Notes: generated by a model not told the origin, from the sequence alone. DNA of 64,000 bases from Cupriavidus yeoncheonensis (GCF_905397275.1 NZ_CAJPUY010000013.1:124001-188000); one strand, 5' to 3'. Counted from the stretch's first letter, positions 8,806 through 18,773 are shown. Made by a program: numbers and translations.

Positions 8806-9801
8806 ATGGCCGTATTCACCACGGTCTCGCAGGACGAGATCGCCCGCTGGCTGCTTGACTACGACCTTGGCGAAGTCCGCGAATTGCGCGGCATCGCCTC
8901 CGGCATCGAGAACAGCAATTTCTTTCTGACCATGGAGCAGGATGGCTGCACGCGCGAGTACGTGCTGACCATCTTCGAGCGGCTGACGTTCGCGCAGCTG
9001 CCCTACTACCTGCACCTGATGGCGCACCTTGCCGCACGCGGCATCACCGTGCCCGCGCCGATCCCGGCGCGCGACGGCGAGATCCTGCGCGCGCTCAAGG
9101 GCAAGCCCGCGACCATCGTCACGCGCCTGCCGGGCGCGTCGCAGCTCAAGCCGGACGCCGAGCACTGCGCGCAGGTCGGCGACATGCTCGCGCGCATGCA
9201 CGTGGCCGGGCAGGACTACCCGCGTCAGCAGCCCAATCTGCGCAGCCTGTCCTGGTGGCAGCAGACCGAAGCGGAGATCGTGCCGTTCCTCGACGCGCAG
9301 CAGCGCACGCTGCTGCAGCAGGAAATCGCGCACCAGACGGCTTTCTTCGGCAGCGCGGACTACGCGGCGCTGCAGGGCGGCCCGTGCCACTGCGACCTGT
9401 TCCGCGACAACGCGCTGTTCGAGGAAGACGGCACGGGCCACCACCGCCTGGGCGGCTTCTTCGACTTCTACTTCGCCGGCAACGACAAGTGGCTGTTCGA
9501 CCTGGCCGTGACCGTCAACGACTGGTGCATCGACCTGGCCACCGGCGAGCTGGACAACGCCCGGGCCCAGGCACTGGTGCGCGCTTATCATGCGGTCAGG
9601 CCGCTCAGCGCCGGCGAGACCACGCACTGGCGCGACATGCTGCGCGCGGGCGCGCTGCGCTTCTGGGTGTCGCGCCTGTGGGATTTCTACCTGCCGCGCG
9701 AAGCCGACATGCTCCAGCCGCATGACCCCACCCATTTCGAACGCATCCTGCGCCGGCGCCTCGCCATGACCGCGGACGCCGCCGCGCTTGCCTGGATCTG
9801 A
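8806..9801 (+). CDS. thrB: Homoserine kinase, type II (ThrB, choline kinase-like fold)
   Basis: 331 residues from the ATG at 8806 (an in-frame ATG 36 bp upstream is less likely). It phosphorylates homoserine with ATP, the step before threonine synthase. Like the Pseudomonas enzyme it belongs to the APH/choline kinase-like superfamily, not the GHMP kinases: the catalytic HCDLFRDN motif starts at His195 and the metal-binding Asp follows in [14 protein letters not shown]. The N-terminal MAVFTTVS is typical. The next gene begins 5 bp after the stop, so the two are cotranscribed. Confidence 0.93.
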   Translation: MAVFTTVSQDEIARWLLDYDLGEVRELRGIASGIENSNFFLTMEQDGCTREYVLTIFERLTFAQLPYYLHLMAHLAARGITVPAPIPARDGEILRALKGKPATIVTRLPGASQLKPDAEHCAQVGDMLARMHVAGQDYPRQQPNLRSLSWWQQTEAEIVPFLDAQQRTLLQQEIAHQTAFFGSADYAALQGGPCHCDLFRDNALFEEDGTGHHRLGGFFDFYFAGNDKWLFDLAVTVNDWCIDLATGELDNARAQALVRAYHAVRPLSAGETTHWRDMLRAGALRFWVSRLWDFYLPREADMLQPHDPTHFERILRRRLAMTADAAALAWI

Positions 9802-9806
9802 TTGGT

Positions 9807-10595
9807 ATGCAACTACTGGAAGTCCCCGCCAAGGAAGGCTACGTATGGTTCCGCCAGGGCATCTGGCTGTTCCGCAAGAACCCGCTCGCCTTCCTGATGC
9901 TGCTGTTCATCTACCTGATCGCGGCGCAACTGGCCATCGTGGTGCCGCTGATCGGCATCATCGCGCTGCTGGTCGTGACGCCGGGCCTGTCGGTCGGCGT
10001 GATGACGGCCTGCCGTGAAGTCATCCAGAACAAGCGCGTGCTGCCGACCGTGCTGTTAGCGGGATTCCGCACCAACGGCAAGGAAGCCACGCGCCACCTG
10101 CTGGTGCTCGGTGGCATCTATGCGGCACTGGTGTTCCTGCTGAGCCTGATCGCGGGCGCGCTGGTGGACATGAGCGCGCTGCTGCCGATCCTGCTGAAGG
10201 AAGAGACGCTGACGGCCGAGGCCGTGCGCCAGCTTTACTACGCGCTGCTGATTGGCGCGCTGCTCTACACGCCGATCGCCATGATGTTCTGGTTCGCGCC
10301 GCTGCTGGCGGCATGGCATGGCGTGCCGCCCGTCAAGGCGATGTTCTTCAGCTGGACCGCGTGCTGGCGCAACCGTGGCGCCTTCTTCACCTACGTGCTG
10401 CTATTCGCCGTGCTGCTGGTGGCGATTCCGTTCTTCCTGGAAACCCTCTTCAGCGCGTTCGGCGCAGAGACCGTGCTGTCGTTCCTGGTCACGCCCTATT
10501 CGCTGTTGATGCTGGCCATCCTGTACTGCTCGTTCTACGCGACGTACCGGGGCTGCTTCAATGTCGTCCCGGCGGAAGAAGCCACGCCGACCTGA
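9807..10595 (+). CDS. BPSS1780-family multi-pass membrane protein
   Basis: 262 residues with about six hydrophobic segments, beginning MQLLEVPAKEGYVWFRQG followed by a long membrane helix (AFLMLLFIYLIAAQ). This conserved N-terminal block is typical of the BPSS1780 family of betaproteobacteria, which has no established function. It starts 5 bp after thrB. The link with threonine synthesis is positional only. Confidence 0.75.
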   Translation: MQLLEVPAKEGYVWFRQGIWLFRKNPLAFLMLLFIYLIAAQLAIVVPLIGIIALLVVTPGLSVGVMTACREVIQNKRVLPTVLLAGFRTNGKEATRHLLVLGGIYAALVFLLSLIAGALVDMSALLPILLKEETLTAEAVRQLYYALLIGALLYTPIAMMFWFAPLLAAWHGVPPVKAMFFSWTACWRNRGAFFTYVLLFAVLLVAIPFFLETLFSAFGAETVLSFLVTPYSLLMLAILYCSFYATYRGCFNVVPAEEATPT

Positions 10596-10740
10596 GCTGC
10601 GAAGGGTGCGTGTCGTCGCGGCGATCGCATGTCATGCGCCTGCGGCGCACAAACCGCTGGAGGCGCTGATGCGGGCGGCGCCTGTGCTGCAGAGCGAGGT
10701 GTTGAACGCGAGGTGAGGAGACCTGGCAACAGCATCCTCC

Positions 10741-11499
10741 TCACTCGCAGAACGTCCTCCCCATCTCCTCCGCCGCCTCCCTCAATTCCGGCACAAACTC
10801 ATACAGCCGATCCATCGACATGCGCGCCAGCGGCGCTTGCACGGCAATCGCCGCGCAAGCCCGGTTGCGGTTGAGCATGACAGGCACCGCCACCGCGATC
10901 ATCCCCTGCAGATTTTCCTGGTTATTGATCCCCAGCCGGCGCCGGCGGGTCTCCGCCAGTTCCGAGCGCAATACATCGATATTGGTGATGGTGTTCGCCG
11001 ACTGCGCCCGCAGCGGCAAGCTGGCTATCAGCCGCTCGCGCTGCGCGCAAGGCAGGAACGCCAGCAGCAGCTTGCCGCTGGCCGAGCAATGCAGCGGCAC
11101 GCGCGACCCCGGCTGCAGGTGCATGCGTAGCGGCCACTGCGTTTCCACGCGATCCAGGTAGACCACATCATCGCCGGACAGCATGGTCAGGTTGCAGGTC
11201 TCGCCGACCTTGTCGACGAGCTGCTGGAGGATCGCGTGGCGTGCCGCCGCCGGCCCCGCCTGCATCAGCACATTGACCGCGAACTGCCGCACGCGCGACG
11301 AGCACTCGTAATACCGGCTGCCGGCCGTGCGCGATACCAGCCACGTGCTTTCGAGCTGCTTGAGCAGGCGATGCACGGTCTGCTTCGGGAGCCCGATCTC
11401 CTGAACGATGGCCGCGAGCGACAGCGGCTCCTCTGCCGTCGACAGGATCTCGAGAATGCGGAAGGCGCGCACCGCGGCGGCGTTCGAGTGATTGCTCAT
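10741..11499 (-). CDS. sauR: IclR-family regulator of the sulfoacetate genes (SauR-like)
   Basis: 252 residues. The N-terminal winged helix-turn-helix (about 10-70, LSLAAIVQEIGLPKQTVHRLL) is followed by the IclR effector-binding domain (about 85-250). It is transcribed away from the aldehyde dehydrogenase gene, with 210 bp between the starts, as sauR is from sauSTU in Cupriavidus necator H16. I infer that it controls that operon with a sulfonate-pathway metabolite as effector. The gene symbol rests on gene order plus family. Confidence 0.82.
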   Translation of the reverse strand: MSNHSNAAAVRAFRILEILSTAEEPLSLAAIVQEIGLPKQTVHRLLKQLESTWLVSRTAGSRYYECSSRVRQFAVNVLMQAGPAAARHAILQQLVDKVGETCNLTMLSGDDVVYLDRVETQWPLRMHLQPGSRVPLHCSASGKLLLAFLPCAQRERLIASLPLRAQSANTITNIDVLRSELAETRRRRLGINNQENLQGMIAVAVPVMLNRNRACAAIAVQAPLARMSMDRLYEFVPELREAAEEMGRTFCE

Positions 11500-11519
11500 G
11501 GATTCAATTTATAGGATTC

Positions 11520-11539
11520 CGGGACGCCCTGACGTCCCG
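11520..11539. promoter_or_regulatory. Inverted repeat, candidate SauR operator
   Basis: CGGGACG (11520-11526) and CGTCCCG (11533-11539) form a perfect 7-bp dyad with a 6-bp centre in the sauR-sauS intergenic region. A further GGGACG half site occurs at 11596-11601. Binding is inferred only. Confidence 0.4.
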
Positions 11540-11709
11540 AAAACTGCGTTCCGCGTTTCACCCCGCACCGGCGCTCTCGAAAGCGCACAAATTGGGACGA
11601 GTTGCCCCGCTGGCTTCACTAGATTCGATCCGGGGCCAGCGCTCCCGGCCGCGTAGCCAGCAACGCGGCCACCGCGCGGACCCTACCGTCCCAACCGCGG
11701 AGTCGATCC

Positions 11710-13179
11710 ATGAGTGTGCAAATACTGCGTCACCAGCAGTCCAACAATCCCGATTTGCCCCAAGCGGCAGCATCCGCCCCCGGCCAGACGGCACCGACCG
11801 TCGCCGCGATCGTGGCGCGGGCCAGGCAGGCGCAGCGCGAGTTCGCGCGGGCCGACCAGGCCACCATCGACACTGCCGTGGCCGCGGCCGCGTGGGCCAT
11901 CATGGAGCCCGCACGCAACCGGCAGCTCGCGGAATGCGCCGTGGCCGACACCGGGCTCGGCAATGTCGAGGACAAGATCCGCAAGAACTACCGCAAGACG
12001 CTCGGGCTGCTGCGCGACCTGCACGGTCGCAAGACGGTGGGAGTGATTTCGCAGGATGCGCAGGCGGGCATCACCGAGATCGCGCGTCCCGTGGGCGTGG
12101 TGGCGGCGATCACGCCCTCCACCAACCCGGCGGCCACGCCGGCCAACAAGATCCTCAACGCGCTCAAGTGCGGCAACAGCGTGATCGTCGCGCCCTCGCC
12201 GAAGGGCCAGGGCACGTGCGAGCTGCTGCTGTCCTTCATCCATGCCGAGTTCGCGCGCGCCGGCCTGCCTGCGGACCTCGTGCAGATGCTGCCCACGCCA
12301 GTCTCGAAGCTGGCCACGGCGGAACTGATGCGGCAGGCGGACCTGGTGGTCGCCACGGGCTCGCAGGCCAATGTGCGCATGGCCTACACCAGCGGTACGC
12401 CGGCGTTCGGCGTGGGCGCCGGCAATGTGGCGTCGATCATCGACAGCACCGCGGCGCTGGACGATGCCGCCGCGAAGATCGAGCGCTCCAAGACCTTCGA
12501 CAACGCCACGAGCTGCTCCTCGGAGAACAGCCTGGTGGTGCTGGACGCGGTCTACAAGCCGATGCTCAAGGCGCTGGCCGCGGTTGGCGGCGTGCTGCTC
12601 ACATCGACGGAGAAGGCGCGCCTGCAGGCGCTGATGTGGCACGACGGCAAGCTGGCCGGCCAGGCCACGGGCCAGAGCGCGCGGCGCATTGCCGAACTGG
12701 CCGGGCTCGAACGCGTGCGCGACCAGCAGCCGACCATGCTGCTGGTCGAGGAAACCGGCGTGGGCCGCGAGTTCCCGTTCTCCGGCGAAAAGCTCTCGCC
12801 AGTGCTGACGCTGTACCGCGCCGCCGACCTTCCGGCTGCGCTCGACTGCGTGGCGCGCCTCTACGCGTACATGGGCGCCGGGCATTCGGTCAGCCTGCAT
12901 ACGGCCAATCCGCGCCAGGCGCTGCAGCTCGGCATGGAGCTGCCGGTGGCGCGCGTGATCGTCAACCAGGCGCACTGCTTCGCCACGGGCGGCAATTTCG
13001 ACAACGGCCTGCCGTTCTCGCTGTCGATGGGTTGCGGCACGTGGGGCGGCAACAACTTCTCGGACAACCTCGGCTGGCGCCAGTACCTGAACATCACGCG
13101 CATCGCGGTGCCGATCGCCGAGCGCGTGCCCGATGAAGCCGAACTGCTCGGCGACTACTTTGCGAGGGTCGGCCAATGA
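11710..13179 (+). CDS. sauS: CoA-acylating sulfoacetaldehyde dehydrogenase (SauS-like)
   Basis: 489-residue aldehyde dehydrogenase of the CoA-acylating branch. The catalytic Cys269 lies in ATSCSSENS, and the N-terminal block TPSTNPAATPANKILNALK is typical of acylating enzymes. In the sulfoacetate pathway SauS reduces sulfoacetyl-CoA to sulfoacetaldehyde, which Xsc then cleaves to acetyl phosphate and sulfite; xsc is not in this window. Its stop overlaps the next start by 4 bp (ATGA), indicating translational coupling. By sequence alone it could be another acylating aldehyde dehydrogenase; the neighbours decide the call. Confidence 0.85.
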   Translation: MSVQILRHQQSNNPDLPQAAASAPGQTAPTVAAIVARARQAQREFARADQATIDTAVAAAAWAIMEPARNRQLAECAVADTGLGNVEDKIRKNYRKTLGLLRDLHGRKTVGVISQDAQAGITEIARPVGVVAAITPSTNPAATPANKILNALKCGNSVIVAPSPKGQGTCELLLSFIHAEFARAGLPADLVQMLPTPVSKLATAELMRQADLVVATGSQANVRMAYTSGTPAFGVGAGNVASIIDSTAALDDAAAKIERSKTFDNATSCSSENSLVVLDAVYKPMLKALAAVGGVLLTSTEKARLQALMWHDGKLAGQATGQSARRIAELAGLERVRDQQPTMLLVEETGVGREFPFSGEKLSPVLTLYRAADLPAALDCVARLYAYMGAGHSVSLHTANPRQALQLGMELPVARVIVNQAHCFATGGNFDNGLPFSLSMGCGTWGGNNFSDNLGWRQYLNITRIAVPIAERVPDEAELLGDYFARVGQ

Positions 13180-14714
13180 ACGCGCGCCTGGAACCCCAAG
13201 CCTTCGGGAGCCTGGCCGCGCTGATGGCCGCGCGAGCCGCGCAATGGCCCGACAAGCCCTACCTGCTGGCCCCCGACAGCGGCCATGCGCTCACGTTCGG
13301 CGCGCTCGCCGCCGACGCCGGCGTACTCGGCGAACGCTGCGCGGCAGCCGGCCTGGAACGCGGGCAGACGGTGTCGGTCTACCTGCCCAACGGCGAACAG
13401 ACCGCGCGCCTGCTGCTCGGCATCATGGCGTGCGGGCTGGTCGTCAATCCGATCAACCTGCTGTGCCAGCCGGCGCAGCTGCGCTACATCCTGTCGCATT
13501 CGGACACGCGGCTCATCTTCACGTGGCCCGGCGGAAAGGCCGCGATTCGCGAGGCATTGCGCGAAGCCGGCCTCGACGTGCCGGTCGTGGTTACCACGCC
13601 CGACGCCACGGAGCTGCCCGCGCTGCATGCGCTGCCCTCGGCGACCCAGGATGCCCGCCCGCTGCCGCCGCCGGAGCCGGACGCGCCCGCGCTGCTGATG
13701 TACACCTCGGGCACGACCGGCACGCCCAAGGGCGTACTGCTCACGCACCGCAACCTCGCCACGAACGGCGCCAACGTCAGCCGCGAGCATGCGCTCGGCC
13801 CGGCCGACCGGGTGCTGGCGACGCTGCCGCTGTATCACATCAACGGCCTCGTCGTGACCGCGATCGCGCCACTGGTTCACGGCGGTTCGGTCGTGATGCC
13901 GATGCGCTTTTCCGCAAGCTCGTTCTGGCACGACATCGCGCGCCACGGCTGCACCTGGCTCAACGTGGTGCCGACCATCATCGCCTACCTGCTCAATGAC
14001 ACGGACGGCAAGGCGCCGCAAGGCGTGCGCTTTTGCCGCTCGGCATCGGCCGCGCTGCCGCCCGAGCACCACCGTGCGTTCGAGGACCGCTTCGGCATTG
14101 GCGTGATCGAGACCATGGGCATGACGGAGACCGCCGCGCCCGCCTTCAGCAATCCGCTGGATCCGCAGCAACGGCGCATCGGCAGCATCGGCCGGCCTTC
14201 GGGAACGCGCGCGCGCGTGCTCGGCCGCGACGGCAAGGCGCTGCCCGACGGCCAGACCGGCGAAATCGTGCTGCAGGGCGAGAACGTCATGGCGGGCTAC
14301 TACAAGGCGCCCGATGTCACGCGCGACGCCTTCACGCACGACGGCTGGCTGCGCACGGGCGATCTCGGCTACCGCGATGCCGACGGCTACTTCTACATCA
14401 CCGGCCGCGCCAAGGAACTGATCATCAAGGGCGGCGAGAACATCGCCCCGCGCGAGATCGACGAAGCGCTGCTGCGGCACCCCGCCGTGCTCGAAGCCGC
14501 GGCCGTCGGCGTGCCCGATCCGGCCTACGGGCAGGAGATCGTCGCCTTCGTCGTCGTGCGCGGCGCGACCCCGTGCGATGACACCGCGCTGCGCGCGCAC
14601 TGCCTGCGCGAACTGGGACGCTACAAGACGCCGAAGGAATTCCGCTTCGTCGCGGAACTGCCGCGCGGCCCGTCCGGCAAGGTGCAGCGGCTCCGGCTGC
14701 TCGACCCCGCCTGA
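13176..14714 (+). CDS. sauT: AMP-forming sulfoacetate-CoA ligase (SauT-like)
   Basis: 512-residue member of the acyl-CoA synthetase (ANL) superfamily. The P-loop YTSGTTGTPKG is at 176-186, the adenylate motif is GMTETAAP, the hinge region is LRTGDLGYRDADGYFYITGR, and the C-terminal catalytic Lys is in GPSGKVQRLRLL. It would activate sulfoacetate to sulfoacetyl-CoA with ATP, feeding SauS. It overlaps sauS by 4 bp. Confidence 0.85.
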   Translation: MNARLEPQAFGSLAALMAARAAQWPDKPYLLAPDSGHALTFGALAADAGVLGERCAAAGLERGQTVSVYLPNGEQTARLLLGIMACGLVVNPINLLCQPAQLRYILSHSDTRLIFTWPGGKAAIREALREAGLDVPVVVTTPDATELPALHALPSATQDARPLPPPEPDAPALLMYTSGTTGTPKGVLLTHRNLATNGANVSREHALGPADRVLATLPLYHINGLVVTAIAPLVHGGSVVMPMRFSASSFWHDIARHGCTWLNVVPTIIAYLLNDTDGKAPQGVRFCRSASAALPPEHHRAFEDRFGIGVIETMGMTETAAPAFSNPLDPQQRRIGSIGRPSGTRARVLGRDGKALPDGQTGEIVLQGENVMAGYYKAPDVTRDAFTHDGWLRTGDLGYRDADGYFYITGRAKELIIKGGENIAPREIDEALLRHPAVLEAAAVGVPDPAYGQEIVAFVVVRGATPCDDTALRAHCLRELGRYKTPKEFRFVAELPRGPSGKVQRLRLLDPA

Positions 14715-14733
14715 ACCTCCGGATGCCGATTCC

Positions 14734-14761
14734 CCGGGACATTCGCCTTGCGGCGTCCCGG
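14734..14761 (+). other. Bulged hairpin between sauT and sauU
   Basis: CCGGGAC (14734-14740) pairs with GTCCCGG (14755-14761), and CGCC/GGCG can pair within the loop. It opens a 259-bp gene-free gap inside an otherwise tightly spaced operon. There is no T-run, so partial termination or RNA processing that lowers sauU relative to sauST is only a possibility. Confidence 0.35.
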
Positions 14762-14973
14762 TCCACAACCATCGTCAAGGAGGCCATCGACCGACATCGC
14801 ACCGGGACAGGAGACAAGACTCAACCGGCAACCCGGCAGACAGCAGATTGCTCAAGGACGGGGCAGCACGGCACAGGCCGCGCCCCGGCCACCCGAAAGC
14901 GCAGGGCTATGGACCCATGCGCGGGCGGCCGCCCCGTCAACGCCACGCGCGCCAGCCGCGCAATGGAGGTGGT

Positions 14974-16266
14974 ATGAAGCAACGCATCAAGACCCGGCAT
15001 ATGATCCTCGGCGTCATGTGCCTGATGTATTTCATCGCCTATATCGACCGCGTCAACATCTCGGTCGCCGCCCCGCTGATCCGCGAAGAGATGGGACTGA
15101 CATCTTCGCAGCTCGGCCTGGTGTTCTCGGCCTTTGCGTATCCTTACGCCGCCATGCAGATCCTCGGTGGCTGGCTGTCCGACAAGTTCGGGCCCAAGAA
15201 GGTGCTGATCGTGCTGTCGCTGATCTGGGGCGTGGCCACGGTGCTGACCGGCTTTGCCGGCAGCGTGCTGATGCTGGTGGTGCTGCGCTTCGTGCTGGGC
15301 ATCGGCGAAGGCGGCGCGTTCCCGACTGCCACGCGCGCCTTCACATACTGGATGCCGGTGGCCGAGCGCGGCTTCGCGCAGGGCATCACGCACAGCTTTG
15401 CCCGGCTGGGTGGCGCGATCACGCCGCCGATCGTGCTGGCCATCGTGGCCACCGCCGGCTGGCGCGAGGCGTTCATCGTACTCGGCGCGGTCAGCCTCGG
15501 CTGGACCCTGCTCTACGCCGGCGTGTTCAAGGACACGCCCGACGAGCACAAGCGCGTGACGCCGCAGGAATTGCAGGAGATCGGCTACCGGCGCGGCGAA
15601 TGCCAGCGCTCGGCCAAGGCGGCCACGCCGTGGCGGCGCCTGTTCCGGCGCATGTGGCTGGTGACGTTCGTGGACTTCTGCTACGGCTGGTCGCTGTGGG
15701 TCTACCTGACCTGGCTGCCGTCGTACCTGAAGGAGGCGCGCGGCTTCGACCTGAAGCAGCTCGCGCTGTTCACGGCGCTGCCGCTGATGGCCGGCGTGGT
15801 CGGCGACACGCTCGGCGGCGTGCTGTCCGACCGCATCTACCAGCGCACCGGCAACCTGCGCCTGGCGCGCGGCGCGATCCTGTTCGCGGGGTTGGCCGGC
15901 TCGCTGATGTTCATCGTGCCGATGACCTACACGGCCGATGCGGTCAACGCGGTGATCCTGCTGTCGCTGTCGTTCTTCTTCCTGGAGCTGACCAACGCCG
16001 TGCTGTGGAGCCTGCCGCTCGACATCGCCGGCAAGTACGCCGGCACCGCGGGCGGCATGATGAACACGGGTTTCGGGCTGGCCGGCATGGTCTCGCCGGT
16101 GGTGTTCGGATACCTGATCGAAGCCACGGGCAGCTACAACCTGCCCTTCATGATCTCGGCGGCGCTATTGGGCGTCGGCGCGGTGGCATCGCTGTTCATC
16201 AATCCGCTGAAGACCGTGGATACACCCGAGGAAAAGACCGCCGAAGGCCAGCCGGCCTTTCCCTGA
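14974..16266 (+). CDS. sauU: MFS transporter, probable sulfoacetate importer (SauU-like)
   Basis: 430 residues with about 12 transmembrane segments. The N terminus (YFIAYIDRVNISVAAPLI) and the loop GGWLSDKFGPKK between helices 2 and 3 identify the anion:cation symporter type of MFS used for organic acids. The start at 14974 is supported by GGAGGT 3 bp upstream; longer upstream frames have no membrane character. As the last gene of the sulfoacetate cluster it is the expected uptake protein. Confidence 0.85.
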   Translation: MKQRIKTRHMILGVMCLMYFIAYIDRVNISVAAPLIREEMGLTSSQLGLVFSAFAYPYAAMQILGGWLSDKFGPKKVLIVLSLIWGVATVLTGFAGSVLMLVVLRFVLGIGEGGAFPTATRAFTYWMPVAERGFAQGITHSFARLGGAITPPIVLAIVATAGWREAFIVLGAVSLGWTLLYAGVFKDTPDEHKRVTPQELQEIGYRRGECQRSAKAATPWRRLFRRMWLVTFVDFCYGWSLWVYLTWLPSYLKEARGFDLKQLALFTALPLMAGVVGDTLGGVLSDRIYQRTGNLRLARGAILFAGLAGSLMFIVPMTYTADAVNAVILLSLSFFFLELTNAVLWSLPLDIAGKYAGTAGGMMNTGFGLAGMVSPVVFGYLIEATGSYNLPFMISAALLGVGAVASLFINPLKTVDTPEEKTAEGQPAFP

Positions 16267-16290
16267 CCCGGCACGTGAAGCCGGACCCGC

Positions 16291-18651
16291 TCAGTTGATC
16301 GGGTCCAGCTTCGCCACCGCCAGCGCCAGCCACTTGGCGCCGTGGCGCTTGAACTCGATCTGGGCGCGGGCATCTTCGCCGTCGCCTTCCAGCGCCTTGA
16401 TCACGCCTTCGCCGAACTTGTTGTGGAACACCTGCTGGCCGACGCGCAAGCCCGTGCCGGCCTCGCGCTTGGCATCGGCATAGCCGTTGCCGGTGTCCAT
16501 GCCGCCGGTCGGCTTGTTGCCGGAGTACGGTACATCCTCGGGCTTGCGGAACCAGTCACGGCCCCATGCGGTGTCCCGTTCCTGACGGCGGACGCCGCCA
16601 TAGCTCTGCTGCTGCGGCGTGAGCCACTTCAGTGCCGCTTCGGGCAGCTCCTCGAAGAAGCGCGAGCGCACGTGGTAGCGCATCTGTCCGTGCAGCACGC
16701 GGCTCTGCGCAAAGGACAGGTACAGGCGCTCGCGCGCACGCGTGATCGCCACGTACATCAGCCGGCGCTCTTCCTCGAGCCCGTCCTGCTCCATTGCGCT
16801 GTTCTCGTGCGGGAACAACCCCTCTTCGAGTCCCGTGATAAACACCACGTTGAACTCCAGGCCCTTGGCCGCGTGCACGGTCATCATCTGCACCGCGTCC
16901 TGGCCCGCCTGCGCCTGGTTGTCCCCCGCTTCCAGCGAGGCGTGGGTCAGGAACGCCACCAGCGGCGTCATCACCACCGGCAGCGCTTCCGGGTCCAGCA
17001 CCTGCTGCGCCTGGTCGCCCTCCGCGAGCTGCGGCGCGGCCTGCGCCACGCGCGATTCGAAACCGACCGGGATCACCGCGGCCAGCGCTTCCAGCCCGTA
17101 GCCCTCCTCCACGACGAAGGCCTGCGCCGCGGTCACCAGTTCCTGCAAGTTCTCAATGCGATCCTGGCCTTCCTTCTCGCCGCGGTAGTGCGTGATCAGA
17201 CCGCTGGTGTTGGTCACGTACTCGACCACCTCGGCCAGCGTCATGCGGCGCGTCTCGGCGCGCATCTGCTCGATCAGGCGCACGAATGCCGCCAGCTTGC
17301 TGCCCGCCGCGCCGGCCACATAGGCCACGGCCTCGGACAGCGAGCAGTTGTACTGGCGCGCGGCGTCCTGCAGCTGTTCCAGCGAGCGCGCGCCGATGCC
17401 GCGCGCGGGGAAGTTCACCACGCGACCAAAGGCCGCATCGTTGCGCGGGTTCTCCAGCAATTGCAGGTAAGCCAGCGCGTGCTTGATTTCGGCGCGCTCG
17501 AAGAAGCGCAGGCCGCCATACACACGATAGGCGATACCCGCGGAGAACAGCGCATGCTCGATCACGCGCGACTGCGCGTTGCTGCGGTACAGGATGGCGA
17601 TCTCGGAGCGGCTCATGCCCTGCGCGATCTGGTCGCGGATCTCCTCGATCATCCACGACGCCTCCTGCCCGTCCGAGCCGGCCTGGAACACGCGCACCGG
17701 CTCGCCGTGGCCGGCATCGGTGCGCAGGTTCTTGCCCAGGCGACGCGCGTTATGCGAGATCAGATGGTTGGCCGAATCGAGGATATGGCCGTGCGAGCGG
17801 TAGTTCTGCTCCAGCTTGATCATGCTGCGCACGCGGAACTCGTGCTCGAAGTCGCGCATATTGCCGACGTTCGCGCCACGGAACGCATAGATGCTCTGGT
17901 CATCGTCGCCCACGGCGAACACCGCGGCCGGATTCTGCGTGCCATGGCCGGCCAGCAGCTTGAGCCACTGGTACTGCAGCACGTTGGTGTCCTGGAACTC
18001 GTCCACCAGGACATGGCGGAAGCGGTGCTGGTAGTGCTGGCGGATGGCGTCGTTGTAGCGCAGCAGTTCGTAGCAGCGCAGCAGCAACTCGGCAAAGTCC
18101 ACCACGCCTTCGCGCTGGCACTGCTCGTCGTAGGCGGCGTACAGGTCGACGAAGCGGCGGTTGAAGTCGTCGTTGGCCTCCACGTCCGCCGGTCGCAGGC
18201 CTTGCTCCTTGGCGTTGTTGATGAAGTACTGGAGGTTCTTGGCCGGGTACTTCTCGTCATCGACATTGAGGGCCTTCAGGAGGCGCTTGAGCGCCGAAAG
18301 CTGGTCCTGGCTGTCGAGGATGGCAAAGGTCTGCGGCAGGCCGGCATCGCGGAAATGCGCGCGCAGCATGCGATTGCACAGGCCGTGGAATGTGCCGATC
18401 CACATGCCGCGCGTGTTGATCGGCAGCATCGACGACAGGCGCGTCTGCATTTCCTTGGAGGCCTTGTTGGTAAAGGTCACCGCCAGGATGCCCGCCGGCG
18501 ACACCCGCCCGTTCTGGATCAGCCAGGCAATGCGCGTGGTCAGCACGCGCGTCTTGCCGCTGCCCGCGCCGGCCAGGATCAGGGCCGGCTCGTCAGGCAG
18601 CGTGACGGCGGCGAGTTGTTCGGCGTTGAGGTTGGCGAGCAGGTCGGACAT
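16291..18651 (-). CDS. uvrD: ATP-dependent DNA helicase UvrD/PcrA type
   Basis: 786 residues, start ATG at 18651 (MSDLLANLNAEQLAAV). Superfamily 1A helicase: Walker A GAGSGKT at 28-34, motif II DEFQDTN, motif III AVGDDDQSIYAFRGA, motif IV QNYRSH, motif V TVHAAKGLEF and motif VI YVAITRAR. The C terminus has the Tudor-like tail (GLRVGQQVFHNKFGEG) typical of UvrD/PcrA. It acts in nucleotide excision and mismatch repair. The frame is open for 34 more codons upstream, but those codons lie in a dispersed repeat and should not be annotated. It converges with sauU. Confidence 0.95.
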   Translation of the reverse strand: MSDLLANLNAEQLAAVTLPDEPALILAGAGSGKTRVLTTRIAWLIQNGRVSPAGILAVTFTNKASKEMQTRLSSMLPINTRGMWIGTFHGLCNRMLRAHFRDAGLPQTFAILDSQDQLSALKRLLKALNVDDEKYPAKNLQYFINNAKEQGLRPADVEANDDFNRRFVDLYAAYDEQCQREGVVDFAELLLRCYELLRYNDAIRQHYQHRFRHVLVDEFQDTNVLQYQWLKLLAGHGTQNPAAVFAVGDDDQSIYAFRGANVGNMRDFEHEFRVRSMIKLEQNYRSHGHILDSANHLISHNARRLGKNLRTDAGHGEPVRVFQAGSDGQEASWMIEEIRDQIAQGMSRSEIAILYRSNAQSRVIEHALFSAGIAYRVYGGLRFFERAEIKHALAYLQLLENPRNDAAFGRVVNFPARGIGARSLEQLQDAARQYNCSLSEAVAYVAGAAGSKLAAFVRLIEQMRAETRRMTLAEVVEYVTNTSGLITHYRGEKEGQDRIENLQELVTAAQAFVVEEGYGLEALAAVIPVGFESRVAQAAPQLAEGDQAQQVLDPEALPVVMTPLVAFLTHASLEAGDNQAQAGQDAVQMMTVHAAKGLEFNVVFITGLEEGLFPHENSAMEQDGLEEERRLMYVAITRARERLYLSFAQSRVLHGQMRYHVRSRFFEELPEAALKWLTPQQQSYGGVRRQERDTAWGRDWFRKPEDVPYSGNKPTGGMDTGNGYADAKREAGTGLRVGQQVFHNKFGEGVIKALEGDGEDARAQIEFKRHGAKWLALAVAKLDPIN

Positions 18652-18685
18652 TGAGGATCGGGGTGGAAGGCGGGTCGGGTTGGCT

Positions 18686-18773
18686 TGTCGTGCTTGGCAT
18701 GCGCCGCTGTTTCGCCGGCGTAGCCGGCGAGTCACTTTTTGTCCGAGCGACAAAAAGTAACCAAAAAACGCGT
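18686..18773 (+). repeat. Left 88-bp inverted repeat
   Basis: Contains two small palindromes: TCGCCGGC/GCCGGCGA around a 3-nt centre, and ACTTTTTGTC (18734-18743) with GACAAAAAGT (18749-18758). Translated in either direction it gives arginine-rich or WLLFVARTKS-like peptides that can be mistaken for protein. Confidence 0.85.
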
